Positions 1-14,200 of a DNA stretch of 64,000 nucleotides are shown here, piece after piece. Origin of the DNA: Enoplosus armatus (lineage: Eukaryota > Chordata > Actinopteri > Centrarchiformes > Enoplosidae); the NCBI RefSeq assembly GCF_043641665.1, contig NC_092194.1, positions 744,001-808,000 of the forward strand, in the 5' to 3' direction. A model generated the notes under the pieces. That model was not told the origin of the DNA, did no database searches, and was given only the letters and a program-made list of their open reading frames with translations. A program made the translations under genes and the position numbers. Each line of letters opens with the position of its first letter. The first letter of the stretch is position 1.

Positions 1-51
<51 letters not shown>

Positions 52-179
52 GGGCGGGCCCTGGATCAGCTCCATCCCACCTCGGAAATACCAACCAGGT
101 GCTGCAGCTCCTTCCTCCGCTGCTGTCCACGGGACTGTTCTGCTGTCCCACCCCCAACCCCTACCCCCACACCCCCCCC

Positions 180-229
<50 letters not shown>

Positions 230-501
230 GAGCTCCATCGCTCCCGCCGGAACAAACCCGCAGCACACACACCGGCGATGTCCGGCCAGAGGCTGAGAAG
301 CTGACCGTTATCTCTGCCCTCGCACCCGGCTCTGCATGGCTCCCCGTCGGCCGACCGGAAAATAGACTGCAGCGGCAGCAGCTTCTCCTCCTCCTCCTCC
401 TCCTCCTCCAGCCGAGGTGTGTGTGTGTCGGGGGGGTGGTGGTGAGCTTTGTGAGCGATCCTGCCCCGCTGGGGTCTCTGCAGCACTCTCCGCGGTTCCA
501 A
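1..501 (+). promoter_or_regulatory. clmn 5' flank and 5' UTR region
   Basis: GC-rich sequence contains a (GA)n tract at 5-48, a (CT)n tract at about 183-227, a CTC-repeat at about 386-408 and frequent CpG. The transcription start cannot be placed. Two short upstream ORFs (278-304 and 336-365) would lie in the leader if it is transcribed. No TATA box is obvious. Confidence 0.5.
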
Positions 502-586
502 ATGGCCGGACACGAGTGGGAAGACTGGTTCGAGCGGGAGGAATTCATCGGACAGATCAGCGACATGCGAGTGCAGAACCTGCAAG
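502..586 (+). CDS. clmn: clmn coding exon 1
   Basis: This exon encodes residues 1-28 plus one base. It begins [10 protein letters not shown], like human calmin, and ends CAAG before a GTAAGG donor. The start context has C at -3 and G at +4, so it is moderate. Two short upstream ORFs precede it. It lies in the most CpG-rich part of the left end. Confidence 0.92.
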
Positions 587-3500
587 GTAAGGAGCATCCC
601 GACGGGCTCCGGAGCAGTGAGCTGGCCTGGCCACGCATGCACAAACCTGCGTGTGTGTGTGTGTGTGTGTGTGTGTGCTGCGAGTGACTCGGGGTCGTTC
701 GCTTTCGCTTGTGCAACTTTTTTTCGGCTTCGTGTGTTTTTTTTTGGTTGTGCTCCTCAAACGTGCACAGCAAACCCCGCAGAGTCCCGCAACTTTCCAC
801 GGCGCTCATAGCACACGCGTGCAAGAAAGCCAGCGACTGGTGGTTACGCAGGACCTTCGAAACACAGTAACTAAATAAATAAATAAATAGGTAAATAAAT
901 ACATCTGTGACGCTTCATCTCGCAACCGCACTTGTTGTGTGCGGGTTTTGAAGTCGTGGAGTGTGCGCACTTTGTTGCGGAAGGGAACAGTGGTCTCTCC
1001 TCTCAGCCCTGAAGCACCACTTCCAAACTGTTTGTTTTTGTATGTTTGCTTGTTTGTTTGTTTTTTTAAATAATGAACTATCATGGCAGGCTGTCCGTCA
1101 CACAGCTCCTCCAGTAGGAATCACTATTATTGTCTGCGCCAAGCCCCCCCCCCGCCCCTTTAAAAAGGTCCCGTATATCTGACATCATGGCGTCACGTTC
1201 ATTTTCGGCCCGTGCTGCGTTCACGTAGGGTTCGCGGCGGACGGACAACACCTTCTGTAAAAGCAAACAAACAAACAAACAAACAAACAGTGCGGCGGAA
1301 CTGGCGGGGGCGGCAAAACGAAAACACGCGTGTCCACATGTTGCTACGGTGATGTCGTATTGTTTACAAAGAACGGCATCAAATATATTAAAGGGGACCT
1401 ATTGTGCTCATTTCCAGCTCTCTGTTTTCATTTTGTGACTCCACTGCAGCAGCTTTGCAGGGTTCACAGTTCAGAAAAGTCCTGTTTTTTCTTATTCTGG
1501 CCCTCAGTTCACCCTCTGTCTGAAACAAGCTCCTGTCTCTTTAAGCCCCCCCCCCAACCAAAAGCCCAATTTCTTCTTATTGGCCAGCCAAGTTCCCAGC
1601 AGACTTTCCAAAGGCAAACTGTAAACCTAACTTGTTACTAAGCAACGCTGACATAAACATAAACATCTGGTCTGTGCCTGGAGCAGAGATACCATATAAG
1701 GACATCCGTGCCTGTCTGACATCAGAGAGACCCGGCGGTTGCGAAAAACTGAAACGGAGCGTTCAGAGCATACGTTCACCTCATTATTTGGCAACGTTTT
1801 AGTATGAATATCCAACATTGTAATGTTATATATATGACAGAAAATAAGGGAAAGCTTATGTAATTATCCTGCTAATACATAACGTTAGCTATAAAGTGCA
1901 GCTTTCTCTTAATACTCTCGTGCAAACTTCAAATGAATGTTAAATTATCGCCGTTTCTGGAAACAACTAATGAACACTGTTGCCGTCCAACATGGCCGGC
2001 AAACAGTAGGCTCATATCATATCTTGGTCACAATTAAAAAAAAAAAGAACAACAATGTTGTTTTTGTTCACAAAACGGTACTATCAGCCCATATATTGTT
2101 CCCAAATATCGACCTCAAAAAATCCAGTATTGGTCGGGCTATAGTCCGAACTGGCCCACTGTGCATTTGACCTCCGTAGGAACTCGAGATGGACGCCTTT
2201 GCTACGAGCACTTAAAGGAGCGCCTTAGTCATTTTGCATAGCTCGTCCATAAAGTCGTCAGACTCACTCGGACACAGTTCGAGTACGAATCTACGAAATC
2301 TAAGCAAATCTGAGGCCGAGATTGACCTGACCTTTAGCTCCCCCCCAAAAAGCAGCACTGGATCCTACACTTCCCACAATGCAACAAATACTATCTTCAC
2401 CCTTTTGTTCAACACAAACATTGTATCGGTGGATATGGGTGGCAGAACATCAAATACTGGGTCAGGTGTCTGTATCAGCTTTTTAAATCTTGTTGCTTCC
2501 TGTCACAAGTTGATGTATGAGCATGTGCGCTAATCAGCTAGCCCCCCACCCCCACCACCTGCTGTGTAGCTGCATTACATTCTGGTCTATTTTGTGCCTC
2601 TGTGGGTGTACAAATCGTTCTCTCTGCATCTTCTCCAGTGGATTTATTATTGGCCTTGTGGGAGCAAGTTGAAAGAAGCCCACATTGCTGCTTGATTTTT
2701 TATTTATTTATTTTTTTGATGGACTAAGACTGTGGCTGTTGGGGGATTTCTGGGATGATGATGATGATGATCTCATTGTTTACCTTTTTTTTTTTTTTTT
2801 AGCCAGTTATTCGCACAGATAAACCAACCAAAATTTGACCCAGAAAAGCAAAGGTCCGTCGGAAATTGGGAGGTTTGAGGTGAGTGCCTCTGCTGAACTG
2901 GAGTGAACCTGTAAGTCATGTGGGAATCTCTAATATACAGTTAAGTGCTTGCCGGTGTGCCAAACAGGGCTTTACAAAGATTAGAGGGGCAGACTAACAA
3001 CGAATTGCTCTTGAAAGTGGAAGTAATTGATTTTAATGAGCGTGGCGAGAATAAAAGCTTTTGTTCAACTCGAACCCGGTTAATCCCGAAAGCCCCGTGG
3101 CAGGGCAAGAATCTCCTGATGCATTCAAACCATCGCTTCATATGATGCGTTGGCGCAGAATACCAGAAGAGCGGTGTGAGATGGAGTATACAAGGCCAGG
3201 CAACCCTTCCATGAGAGACCGAGGCGGACGGCCACACGATGCCGGACTCGTGGAGAGGGAGAGACCCCCGCCACATTTAATAAGATAACAACAGATCCAT
3301 TCCTCCTCAGCGGCAGCAAGCTGTAGTGCGGCCATGTTGGTTTATGACGATCCTCCACTGGCGTTTCGGACAATACTGCAACGGATCGCCCAGCGCCTTG
3401 CGTGGCAGCTCGGCCCCACGTGCGAATGTGAATTTGAATATAAGTGAAGTCAATTTACCATTCATTCTCTCTTTTCTTTTCTTTTTTAGCTCTGGTTTTG

Positions 3501-5227
3501 GTCTTCACCAACTTCTGAGAAAAAAGAAAAAGTCTGGCTCTTTTAAAGCTGTTTTAAAGACTTTAAAGCGAGTCTGGCTGAGCGGCAGCCACTGTGGCCA
3601 GAAGTCCCATAGTCCCGTAGAATGATTCGGTTCGACCCCCCCCCCCGTCACGCCAAAGTGTCCTTAAGCAAAACGCTGAACCCTGACCTGCTCCCGATGG
3701 AGACCAGCACCTATATAGGTTTTCTCACCCTCTAATGCCTAATGGGTTTGAAACATGACAGACACTGGATGAAGATGGATAAAGTGCCCCCCCCCCCCCC
3801 CCCAACCACCACCCCTGTGTCTGTGTGCCAGAAACAACACACAGAAGTGGATTACAGTAAACTGTGTATCTGATTACACCTGGTGAGCAACTGTTGCCCT
3901 GGAAACACGCAGCTGTGTGTCACAACACGAGTCTTGGCTCAGAAGTCAAAGACAAGCACATGGATAAAAACCGTATTGGCTCCTGATGTTTATTATAGTT
4001 ATTTCATACGTTTGTGTAACAATTCAGAGGTTGGTCAGCTGTTTTGTGATCAGGTGGAATTGAGAGGAGTCCCAAGGTTTCAGTCCAAATAGAGGGATCA
4101 TTCTGGTTTATCACAACATGGGTCTTGTTTATGTATTTTCTCCATTGTTCCTGGTGGAACTAACGACACCGCTCATGTTTTTGTGCCCTGGTGGACTTTG
4201 CTGTAGTTGACCGTGCCGCGTTTCCGGATCTCAGCAATTACTGTGGCACGATGCTGTGTACACATACATGTGGATGTCCTATAGGTTTGTCTATATAACC
4301 TCTGCCCTAAGACCAGTTTCAGGCGACAGCCATTCTTAAACGTTCATGTAAAGGTGCACCAGCACAAAATTTGGACGGAAGCAAACCTTTCCACAGCGGC
4401 CCCACAACCTGTGCTGTCTCTGCTGGAATATGGTCTCACTGTGTCACGCTGGTTTGATGTGTGGTGGTCTTAAAACTCAGTGCGAGCTGTCTTAGGTCGG
4501 TCTTTTTCTCGTCCTGAAAATCAAACTTGTTCAACAGCGTCGGAAGTTTTTAGTCTTGCGGTAATGGCCGTGAGCATCGTCAACAACCAATGGGTGCACG
4601 CTCTCCAGCACCAAACAGGAAGCAGCGAACCGGGTAGTAGCTACAGAAACACTAGGTAACTGCTGAAGTGCTGCTGTTCGTTATTGGTTTGATTAATGGT
4701 TTAATAACGTGTGTATTCATTACTGACGGTGGCTGATCAGGCTAATTATACTCAGTTTCTATATATATGCAATAACTTTAATGTATGCATTATGTGAACT
4801 TTGAGACAACATTTTATCTGTCACTCACTCCTGAAAGTAGCAGAACACAATGAAAAACGAATGGTGCTAGTGGTGCAATATAAACTGAGCCCCCCCCCCC
4901 CCCCCCCCGGCACTAAACTGAGCTTTTCCTGTGGACTTTTTCCCCCCAGCCTTGTGAAAAAGATGCAGAAGTTTCGCACGTCTTCGTCCGTATTCTCTGC
5001 AACGCTGACGGGCCGAGCCCCGAGCCATCTGACGAGCGGCTGTGATTCTCTGCATGAAAGCCGGGGGGGGGGGGGGGGGCAGCTAGTGCTTTAAAAACAA
5101 TGGCTCGGAAGGCTGTTACATAACACGCGATGAGACGAGGAGAGAGGGGGAGCAGTTCTCCTCGACATTACAGTACTGGAATCCCTGATCCTGTACATCC
5201 CCGCATCACACTTCCCACACACGTTCA

Positions 5228-5279
<52 letters not shown>

Positions 5280-8200
5280 CTCCCACCTCACTGGGTGTCT
5301 CTCTGAGTGCAATTAACATTACTGGGGAGAAGCTCAAGTACTTCGCTGGTACTGCGTTCTGCCACATTATATAGCAATTGTATCATGGCATAAAACTGGA
5401 TTCTGATTGGCCCAGAGAATGTCCATTATTTTCATGTGACTGTGCAACTCTGATGATGTCATCGGGGTTATCCGGGCTCGGCAGAAATGCAAAAGGCGTC
5501 TAAAGGAGTCAAAGGAAGACGCTATCCCACGTGGGAAATGTAGGATCCAAACATTTGTTTAAGCTTGCCTCATCCTATGCACTGAAAGTCGGGACGCTGC
5601 TTCAAAGTTGACCTTTCATGGGTTTTTTTTTCTCCACTGGCCCCTTGTGAGTCCAACAGCAATTCAACAGTCATGGAAACATGAAGTACACAAGGAAGAA
5701 AAGACGGAGATGGGGAAATCCATCAAGAACCCTCGTAAGAGTCAACTTGATTTGAGCACGAACTGACCGAAATAGAACCGGATGAATGTAAAATCTGTTT
5801 CGTCCTTTGACTAAGCTGCAGCTTCTCCCCCACTTAGTTTAGCAGCCCGGCGATATTTATCAGATGGTCGGGAAAGACGGCGCCAACTCCAGAGTTTCTA
5901 TTTTAAGAATGTTCTGCCTCGAAATATGGGGCAGAGCACTTTTTAATCTTTTGGAAAGTAGTGACAGGTGTTCTGGGTTTTTATTTTTTTTTTTTTTGGA
6001 TAACAGCGTGGCTCGTGGTGTACTGTCCTGTATTTGACCCTTTGCCGTGAACATAGTGTACATCATCTAAAGTGCATATTCGGGGGATTTTTTTCTGGTC
6101 CTGATCTCTGCCCGCTGTATCCCTCTTGTCATGTTGTTGGCCATCGTAAGACAGGTAATCCAGAACCAAGCTGTTCTTGTAAAGAACCCAAGAGCCCCAT
6201 TGTTTTCCCCTTAACTTTAAAGGTTGCACTGCCTTGTCCTGGTTTCACAATGACCACTCTGCTAGCCGTCAAAGCAAAAAGTGTTGTTTATTCATATTTT
6301 GACGTTTTGGCTTCACTTTTGGGGAGCTGTCATGTTGTCCATCTTTATATACAGTCTGTGGTTATATCGCACACAAACAGATATATATGAAAATGCTTAT
6401 GAGGGCCGTGACATGTTGGAACTACAGATGGTACATGGACTGAAACTTCCCAAAGTCCAGCATAGTCCCCCCCCCCCCCCCCCCCCCCCCGGAAAAAAAA
6501 TCACAAATTGTAGTTTTTTCCATTTGTTATGTGTATGAATTAAACAAACCGAGATGCAACGTGTTAATAAGCGAGCTTTCGAGGCGTCGGCAGGCATTTT
6601 ATTTCCCCATGCTTCCAGTCTTCACGCTAAGCTAGGCTAGCCACATTCTTACTCCAGTTATGAACTTAACGCATAGACTTGGCGCCAATATCCACCTCGA
6701 TATCCGTATTTCCCAAAATGTTGGGTTGTAAGTGCGTTGAGCTCTCCGGGCCACCGTACTTTCTCTTGATACAGTGATTCGGGCCGCTACGTCGTTCATG
6801 TGGTTACCTGACAATCATGCTCACCGTCAAGCCAATCGCGAGTATTCGCTGCGGGGCGTGGTGCGAGGTTAAACTATATCGCAGTGGTGAGTGAAGCCCA
6901 TTAGACATATTAGCGGGGAAATTCATTAGCAGGGTTGAAGATGAAATAAAGGACGCACTTCAAGTAACATTTTGTTGATAGAGAATTCGCCAGACACATT
7001 TGAAGAATAAATAAATAAGGATATAGACTTGCCATGATGCACTTGGAATTGGATTGCTTTGCTTTTTTCTATGATTTCTATGCCGATTTATGGATGGGCA
7101 GTGGAGAAGTCATGTCGGTGTCTAATCCTGAGAGGCAGGAACGTGGAAAGGATTCCCCGTAAGTGTGTCGAGGAGAGTTCAGGCCGCAAACAGAGAGGCT
7201 TCTCCCACCGCGCTCTGTTGACTCTCCATTGTCTGAGCGAGACTGTCTGCGAACGGCCTCTGCTGCGGCTCACATCAGGGCTGAATGTGGCGTTCTTGAA
7301 TGTGCGCCCAGTCCCCCCCCCTCTCCCCCTACATCCTAGGAGCAGGTTGGATGGCCAAAGAGCCTCAGCCTTCACAAACTCTGCTGCGAGCTTTCTGGGG
7401 GTGGTGACAACAAAGGTCCCTTCTTTTGTTTTTACCCCCCCCCCACAATTCTTTTTGAATTCCCTCTTTCCAGTCGTTCCTGCAGCCAGAGCTTCCATAA
7501 ACTGTTTCAGATGTGTGCTCAATTCGCGGCAAACGAGCTCCCTCTGCACAAACCCTCAGGCTGGCATTCACTGGGAAATGGCAGACATTTGTGATGAGGA
7601 AGCACATGTCACACACACACACACACACACACACACCATGACAGTGGACTGCGCTCTAAAGCCTGCAGTGTGCTGCAAAACGATAGCATTTTGCATGCTC
7701 CCAGAGTCCTTGTCCGTCCCAACTAAACTGTCCCTAACTCCCCAGTTTTTTGCTCTGAGTGCGTGTAGTGGATCTCACTCTGCATTGCATTGTGTGAAAG
7801 ATAAGAACCGCACCTCCAACCCCCCCCCCACCACCACCATTTCCAGACTTTGCATGTAATGTTCATTTGCTTAAACAAAGTAGCTGTTGCTACTCTCTGA
7901 TGTTTCAGTACAGGCAGAGACAGAATTCAAGTTCATTTCTCACCTTCTTAACAGTGTAATGGCCGAAGGCTACAGTGTAATCCTGCGTAGTTTTACCAAT
8001 ATATATATTCTTTTATTTTCTTCTCTTTCTTTCTCCTTCAGTCACCCACCATTCACAGAAAAAGCTACTGACTCACCGTCACTCAGTCACTCTCTAGTTT
8101 CCACAGATTGGTCTTTTAATTTCAACAAATTTCCGATTGTATTGCAGCAGAGTTACCGATGCGGTGACTTGAAGTGAAATTTTTCAACTTGCGTGACGAA

Positions 8201-11200
8201 TTGACATGACGCATGTGTCGCGGAGGCCTGACAGAATATGTCATATCTGTTGACTTGATTCCAGCTAGCAGTTGTACTTTACTGTGAACCAAGTTAGCGT
8301 TAGCCCTGATCGAGCTGAACTCCATTCAGAAAACAAGCATTTTAAAAGCCGCTTGCTCGTCGTCTTGTCGGGCGGACGTGACAAAGCGTGAATTCGGACT
8401 TTTTATATATCGGCATCATGATCATGATTTCGGCATCCATTTTGATCCGTTTATTGCAATTAAATCGCTACTAAACTATATTCAGATTCTATATAACATC
8501 CCTTCTCTCACAGCAAGTGGTGAAACTGAAACTGAAGCTGAAGCTGAAGAGTGAGATAGAAACTCTCTGTCTCTCGGTGTAATCAGGCGTAGGTGTGCAG
8601 TGTGGGCTGACAGGCAGATCATGAATAAGCACCTGGTTTCTGTGGAGGAGGCGATGAGAGATCAGTGATGTCACCCAACAATAACGCGCTGGAGGGGACT
8701 TACTATAAAGTATTTTTTCTTTGCTTCCAAAAAAAAAAAACCCATAATCTTACAGTAGATCTTCACTTCAACTGGAACCTCTGAGACGGCGGAGATGGGG
8801 CCCTCTGTCCTGCAGTGATTGGATGGACGAAATGAGTGGTGTTTAACTGTCGCATTCCTGAGCCGAGTCTTTTACAGCTTAATTGATGCCATTGTGTTGA
8901 CAAACTGTACCAAAGGGAGACAGAGGCCGGTCCAGTATTCGAACAGGTGTGCTGCCTCTATGTAAAGCAGGAAGCAGAGCTGTCAGGTTGCATAACCTGC
9001 TTTCGTCCAAGTTGAATGCAAAGGACAGCAACGTAGGACCCCTGTGTGTCAGATATACACGTAGACACAAATGATCTTTTAAACGTCACTGGTCAAAGAC
9101 TGCAGCAGCCGGACTGTCTGGAACATTCATGTGGATAATCCTTCTGTTAGCTAATGTAAGCTACCAGATACATGCATACCCTTAACTATGATGAGCTCAG
9201 AGAGACTGGAATAATAACAATAATAATTCTTTTTTGTGATTTTTTTTGACAAAAACGGAACAGACAGATCAAAGGACAACAGGCGAGGTCGTCGTGGGTT
9301 GAGACAAAACGCCTGACATGGTGCAAAACCATTGAAAACAATGAAAAGAAAGGGGGGGGGGGTTTACATGGCAGTACCACGGTCTGCAGGTTCCTTTATG
9401 TCCGTGGTTGTTCTTTGAAATCATAGAGGTCCTTATGATCTTATGTGACTATGACTCATGCCAAGCCAGGGTGTTTTTTTTGTTTGTTTTTTTAAGGAGG
9501 GTGGGGGTTTGTGGCCTTTTTAACACAGAAGAAAATGAAACCAAGTTGTCCAAGCGAAATAAATATATGGCAAAGAAATCCCCTTCAGGTTCAAATAGGA
9601 TTTCCAGCTGCTCCAGTATTATTCTCACACTTTTATTTGCGGCTTGCCTCAGAGGAAACGGCAATTGTTTCCATAACAATCAAAATGGCCGTTTATAATT
9701 CTATTCATCAGTCCGTGCCAAGCCCCACACATTCACCAACAACAGCCCACGTACGCTCTAGCTGTTAATATTTTTTCCTGGTTACCGTCTGTTAGTAACA
9801 TCTCGTTGTGTTTTATTGCACGCGAAATTGTTGATGCCAGCATTCCGATTTATTCAAATATGCCCGGATCCTTAGGTTCTTCTTGGGACATCTCTGATCA
9901 CGGTGTAACCCTAACCCTACACTGTAAATAATGGAAGAAAGATTTGAAATGATTAGCTGTAATGATTAGTGGATTCATCCATCAGACAATCGGCAGAAAA
10001 TGAATCCGCAACTATTTTGACGATTGAGCAATCACTTTTCAAGCAAACGTGTCAAATGTGTCTTTGATTTCGGCTTCTAATTTGTGAGGATATGTGACAG
10101 CGAACTGAGTAGCTTGAGGTTAGCAAGACAAAAACCAGCAAATTGAAGACATTTTTTTAACATTTCTTCGAATCAAGTGTTAATCGAGAAAAATCATTTC
10201 CAGATTTGGCTGTAATGAAATTAATCACGAGTTGCAGGACTACTCAATATACTCAACACAAACACGCTGTGACAAGTTGAGTCAAGTATACATGCTGTTA
10301 CACACCATTCGGATTTAATGTAGTCAAGTCATTTAAATACACTGTTTGGGTGTATTCTGACATAAATTCCTCTCACCTAGTCCAGCTTTATCTCCCTCCC
10401 GCTGTCTTAACCTGGTAAGTGCTCAGATATTCTGAGTGTGCTCCTTTTTTATAAAACCTTGCCCATTTCCCCCTCCTAAAAATACCTTGTCTCTTTTTTT
10501 TTTTTTTTTTAAAGGTCAGTGGTTATATTGTGAGATAAACCTCCACTGGTGGGTGATGTAAGCCTGGGTTAGCTCACTCTTTGTCTCCACTCTATGATTG
10601 GTCTGGAAGGCTGATTTATTTGTATTTTTTTATGGGATGCAGGTGGTTCCACTGCTGTGCCAGAGAAATGGCCCGGCACTAACACACACTCCACTGAGGC
10701 GGCGCTGCCTTCAAAGGGTTAACAGCAGTGATGACTCACCATGCAGTGTTTCTCAGAGACGGTGCTCTCAGGTTGACCTGCGGGCCCCCGGGGGCGTTTA
10801 CTGAGCAGGTATAAGCACTCCAGAAAAAACACCCGCCCACCAGGGATAGCTTTTCAATTTTCCAGCGATTCAACTTGAGCTGCTGTTACTCTCTCTCCTG
10901 TTGTTCCGCTTTGTTTTCCCCCCTCGCAGTCAGAAAAGGTTTTATGCTATCATTGCTTATGTTTTTCTCCCATTCAAAGGATGAGCAGCAATTTAAAAGT
11001 GCAAAGGGAAAGTTACTTCTTTTTTTTTTTTGCCAAATCCATCCTCCTCTTTGAACTACAGCATATGACACCCTCTATCCTTAGACCAACATAGTATGAT
11101 TACAGTATGAACAAACCGATAGGACCTGAGCCACACAACCTCCACCTATAAGACCTGTAAGATTACACGAACACACAGACGGAGCCTTGTATTCTGAGGT

Positions 11201-14200
11201 AGCACGGGATGGAATACAAGGTTTAAGGGGATCAGTCCTATATGAAGGGGCAGCATTTACAATTTTGTGGGTCATCAGAAGCACCTTAAAGTCTTATCTG
11301 ACATGGATATAGAGCCAGGAGTGATATGATCAGATTTTCAAGTCTTAGGGAAGATTCTAGCTGCAGCATTCTGAACCATTTGAAGCCTTTTAGTACAAAT
11401 ATGCGGCAGACCTGACAACAAAATAGTAATCAAGTCTTGATGAAACAAAGGCGTCAATTAGGATCTCTGCATCAACCAAGGGCAGACAAGACCTAATTTT
11501 AGCAATGTTGTGTAGGTCTAATCAGGAGCAGGAAATCAAGCAGGCCTCTAATTTAATAATTTGGGAATGATCATCTGCCTTTATACACATACAGCTGAGT
11601 ATCATCAGCGTAGCAGTGGAAATGAATTCCATGACTTTGTATAATTTGGCCAAAAGGTGAAATATAAAGAGAAGAAGGGCAGTGTAGGGCCAATAACAGA
11701 GCCCTGAGGCCCTCCGTACTTTCCATCCAAAAAGTTTGCTGTCGTATAATTATAGGAAACTTTCAGATAGGTAGTGCTTAAGCCATGCCAAGAGACAGGC
11801 CCGGAGACGCCACTTTGATTTCCCAGTCGGCAAGGAGTATGCAATAATCCACGGTATCAAAAGCTGCGCTGTGATCCAATAATAGAAGCGCAAGGTGGAA
11901 TCTGAATCCATAGTAAGCAGAAGATCCAGAAGATCATTTACCACTTTAATACATGCAGTTTCGGTGGAGTGGCGGGCCCTGAAAGCAGACTGAAGAGGTT
12001 CAGAAAGATTACTGTTGAATATGTGGACTGAAAGTTGCTAAGATTCAAGTAAAAACCTCCTTTTAAGAGGCAGAAATTTCGAGCAGAACCAGACTTTAGG
12101 TGGTGGTGGGGGAGGGGGGGGGGGGTCATCTGCCATAGCAACTATAATTATAATAATAATGGAAATATGACTGATAATAATAGTTACAGCTGTAATAATA
12201 ACTGAAATAGGATTAATAATAGCAATAACTTTAATAGTAACAGAACTGTGACTAATAATAATAACTGCAGCGATGAGAGTCAAGCGAGTCAACTCTTTCT
12301 AAAGACTTGAAGGTTGGAGACTGGTGGATGATTATTTAGAGACCCTAACCCATGAGCTTTGTTTGAGAAGCTGCTGGAATGTTTGGTGCGGGATGACATC
12401 AGCAAATGTGTGTCGTGTTGAGCTCTCCGTTCAGTTCAGTCAATTCAGACAGGCGCTTTCTCTAAAGGCGGTCTCTCAGATTTCGATCTGATGGGGTCAA
12501 AAAAAACCCACCGTCACTCGGTGTGGTCTGTCAGGTACTGCCTTTGCCCTGAATCGTAAGCTGCAGAAACACACGGATGTAGTGTCAATGACATAATCCA
12601 CGGTTATCTGAAGTGATGTTTTTGTGTTCCCTGAGTTTGGGTTCACCCCTTTGTGCCACCCTGAAGCCAGAAATCCATATTTTGGTAAGGAGGGTGTAGC
12701 CTGGGTGCAGCTGAAGAGAGACACGCAAGTTGCCTTTGGCTGAGACTCCCGTCAAACAAATAAGCTTTGAACATATTTGAATTTGCCTCACCACTTTTTG
12801 TGTACAGAAATATCAACTGTAAGGAGTCCATTGAGCCTATTGTTCAAGTTTTTGGACATATTTGTGGGAACAGCGTCTAAGGGTCGGGTTATGCTGTGAA
12901 AGAACCAGATGGTACGGTGTGTTGCCTGACCTCATCAAAAGTCACAAGTGATTATTGTTGTTCTGAACAGCCATACTCAAAGCAGCATCCAATCAAATTA
13001 CAGTACTGACTTCGTAAGTTGGTTGCCAAATTTCACGCACCCTGGTAAACCCCTAATGTAGGGGATTGGATTCATTTCCTTTTGTAATTGGATTCGATCC
13101 GATAAGTAGTTTGATGTTCATTTCAGTTCGGACTTTGATGTGTTGCAATCGTCACCGCAACACGCGCGAAGATAACTACTGAATGCTTAACGTTTTGTGG
13201 AGAAAGTTGTGACTTTTGAGGCACTTTGTCACAGGAATCAGCGTCCCAACCTTGGCTGTTGCTGCTTGGTAAAAACCACTGCACCCTGAACTGTTACTTG
13301 TTGTTGCTGCGTCTCGTGGCTTATGAATAGTGGCATGAACCCACAAATCATCTCCTTCTGGGGTCATATCATGTTGTTGTTTACATCCTTACCCCTCATG
13401 AGCCACACTCCTTGGAACAGGACATCCACATTGTCAGCTCTGTGCATGTACATGCGCTCTGAAATAGCAGCATTACCTAATATGTAAACATGACTTTGAT
13501 GATGCAATGAGGGACGTCCTTAAAACGTGTTCTAAAGCGAAACTGAAGCGTTATATATATTCTGATGGGGTTTACACAGTGTCAATGTGTTTTCAACGTG
13601 GAAGCATCACAAACTTTTGTTTTGCCACGGTGCTTATTTTCTGCAGCAATCCAAAGTCCCACGGAACAATCCCACAATTGTAATAAACCAAAACGTTCCT
13701 TTAACCCATTTGACTGAGCTTAGCAGTAAGTGAGCCAGCTGTTGCACAGATTAATCCAGGGGAGTGAACGCAAATCCCTACAAAAGCACAGGCTGCCCAC
13801 CAGGGACAGTTTGGAATTATACCTGCTCATTATCCAGGCTTCTAATTTAAGCACAAAAACAACACTCGAGGCCAGGACGACTCAGACTGTTTGTAAATGT
13901 GAAGCAAATGTCACTCCCAATTTCAAAAGCCCCCCCATGCTGTATTTTAAACTGAGCCTTTTGTCCCGTGACTTGTTAACCCTTTGCAACAGATAAGCTG
14001 GGTGAGTCACCTCCGCCACACAGGTGGTGATTGGCTCACGTCTTATCTTTCACTTTTTTTATTTCCAGTCAATCATTTGCAGACATTAACCACTGATATG
14101 AACACACACACACACACACACACACAGTAGTCGTAGTTGTGGGTGAGCACTGGCAAGGGAAACACAGGAAACAGTCGATCACTCTCCTGTAAATGATTGA

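Larger units (their letters stand above)
3787..6490. repeat. cluster of long C/G homopolymers
   Basis: Four runs stand within 2.7 kb: C17 at 3787-3803, C19 at 4890-4908, G17 at 5063-5079 and C24 at 6467-6490. A (CA)n run at 5232-5276 lies between them. No gene is seen in the interval. Confidence 0.9.

Noticed and set aside
4..687. Long open frame at the left edge
   Set aside because: It is produced by GA and CT dinucleotide repeats, which have no stops. The real clmn start lies inside it at 502, in the same frame, but the rest is low-complexity leader and intron.
7059..7859. 266-codon open frame in clmn intron 1
   Set aside because: It includes a CA microsatellite and poly-C, has no recognisable domain, and its composition looks like the surrounding intron.
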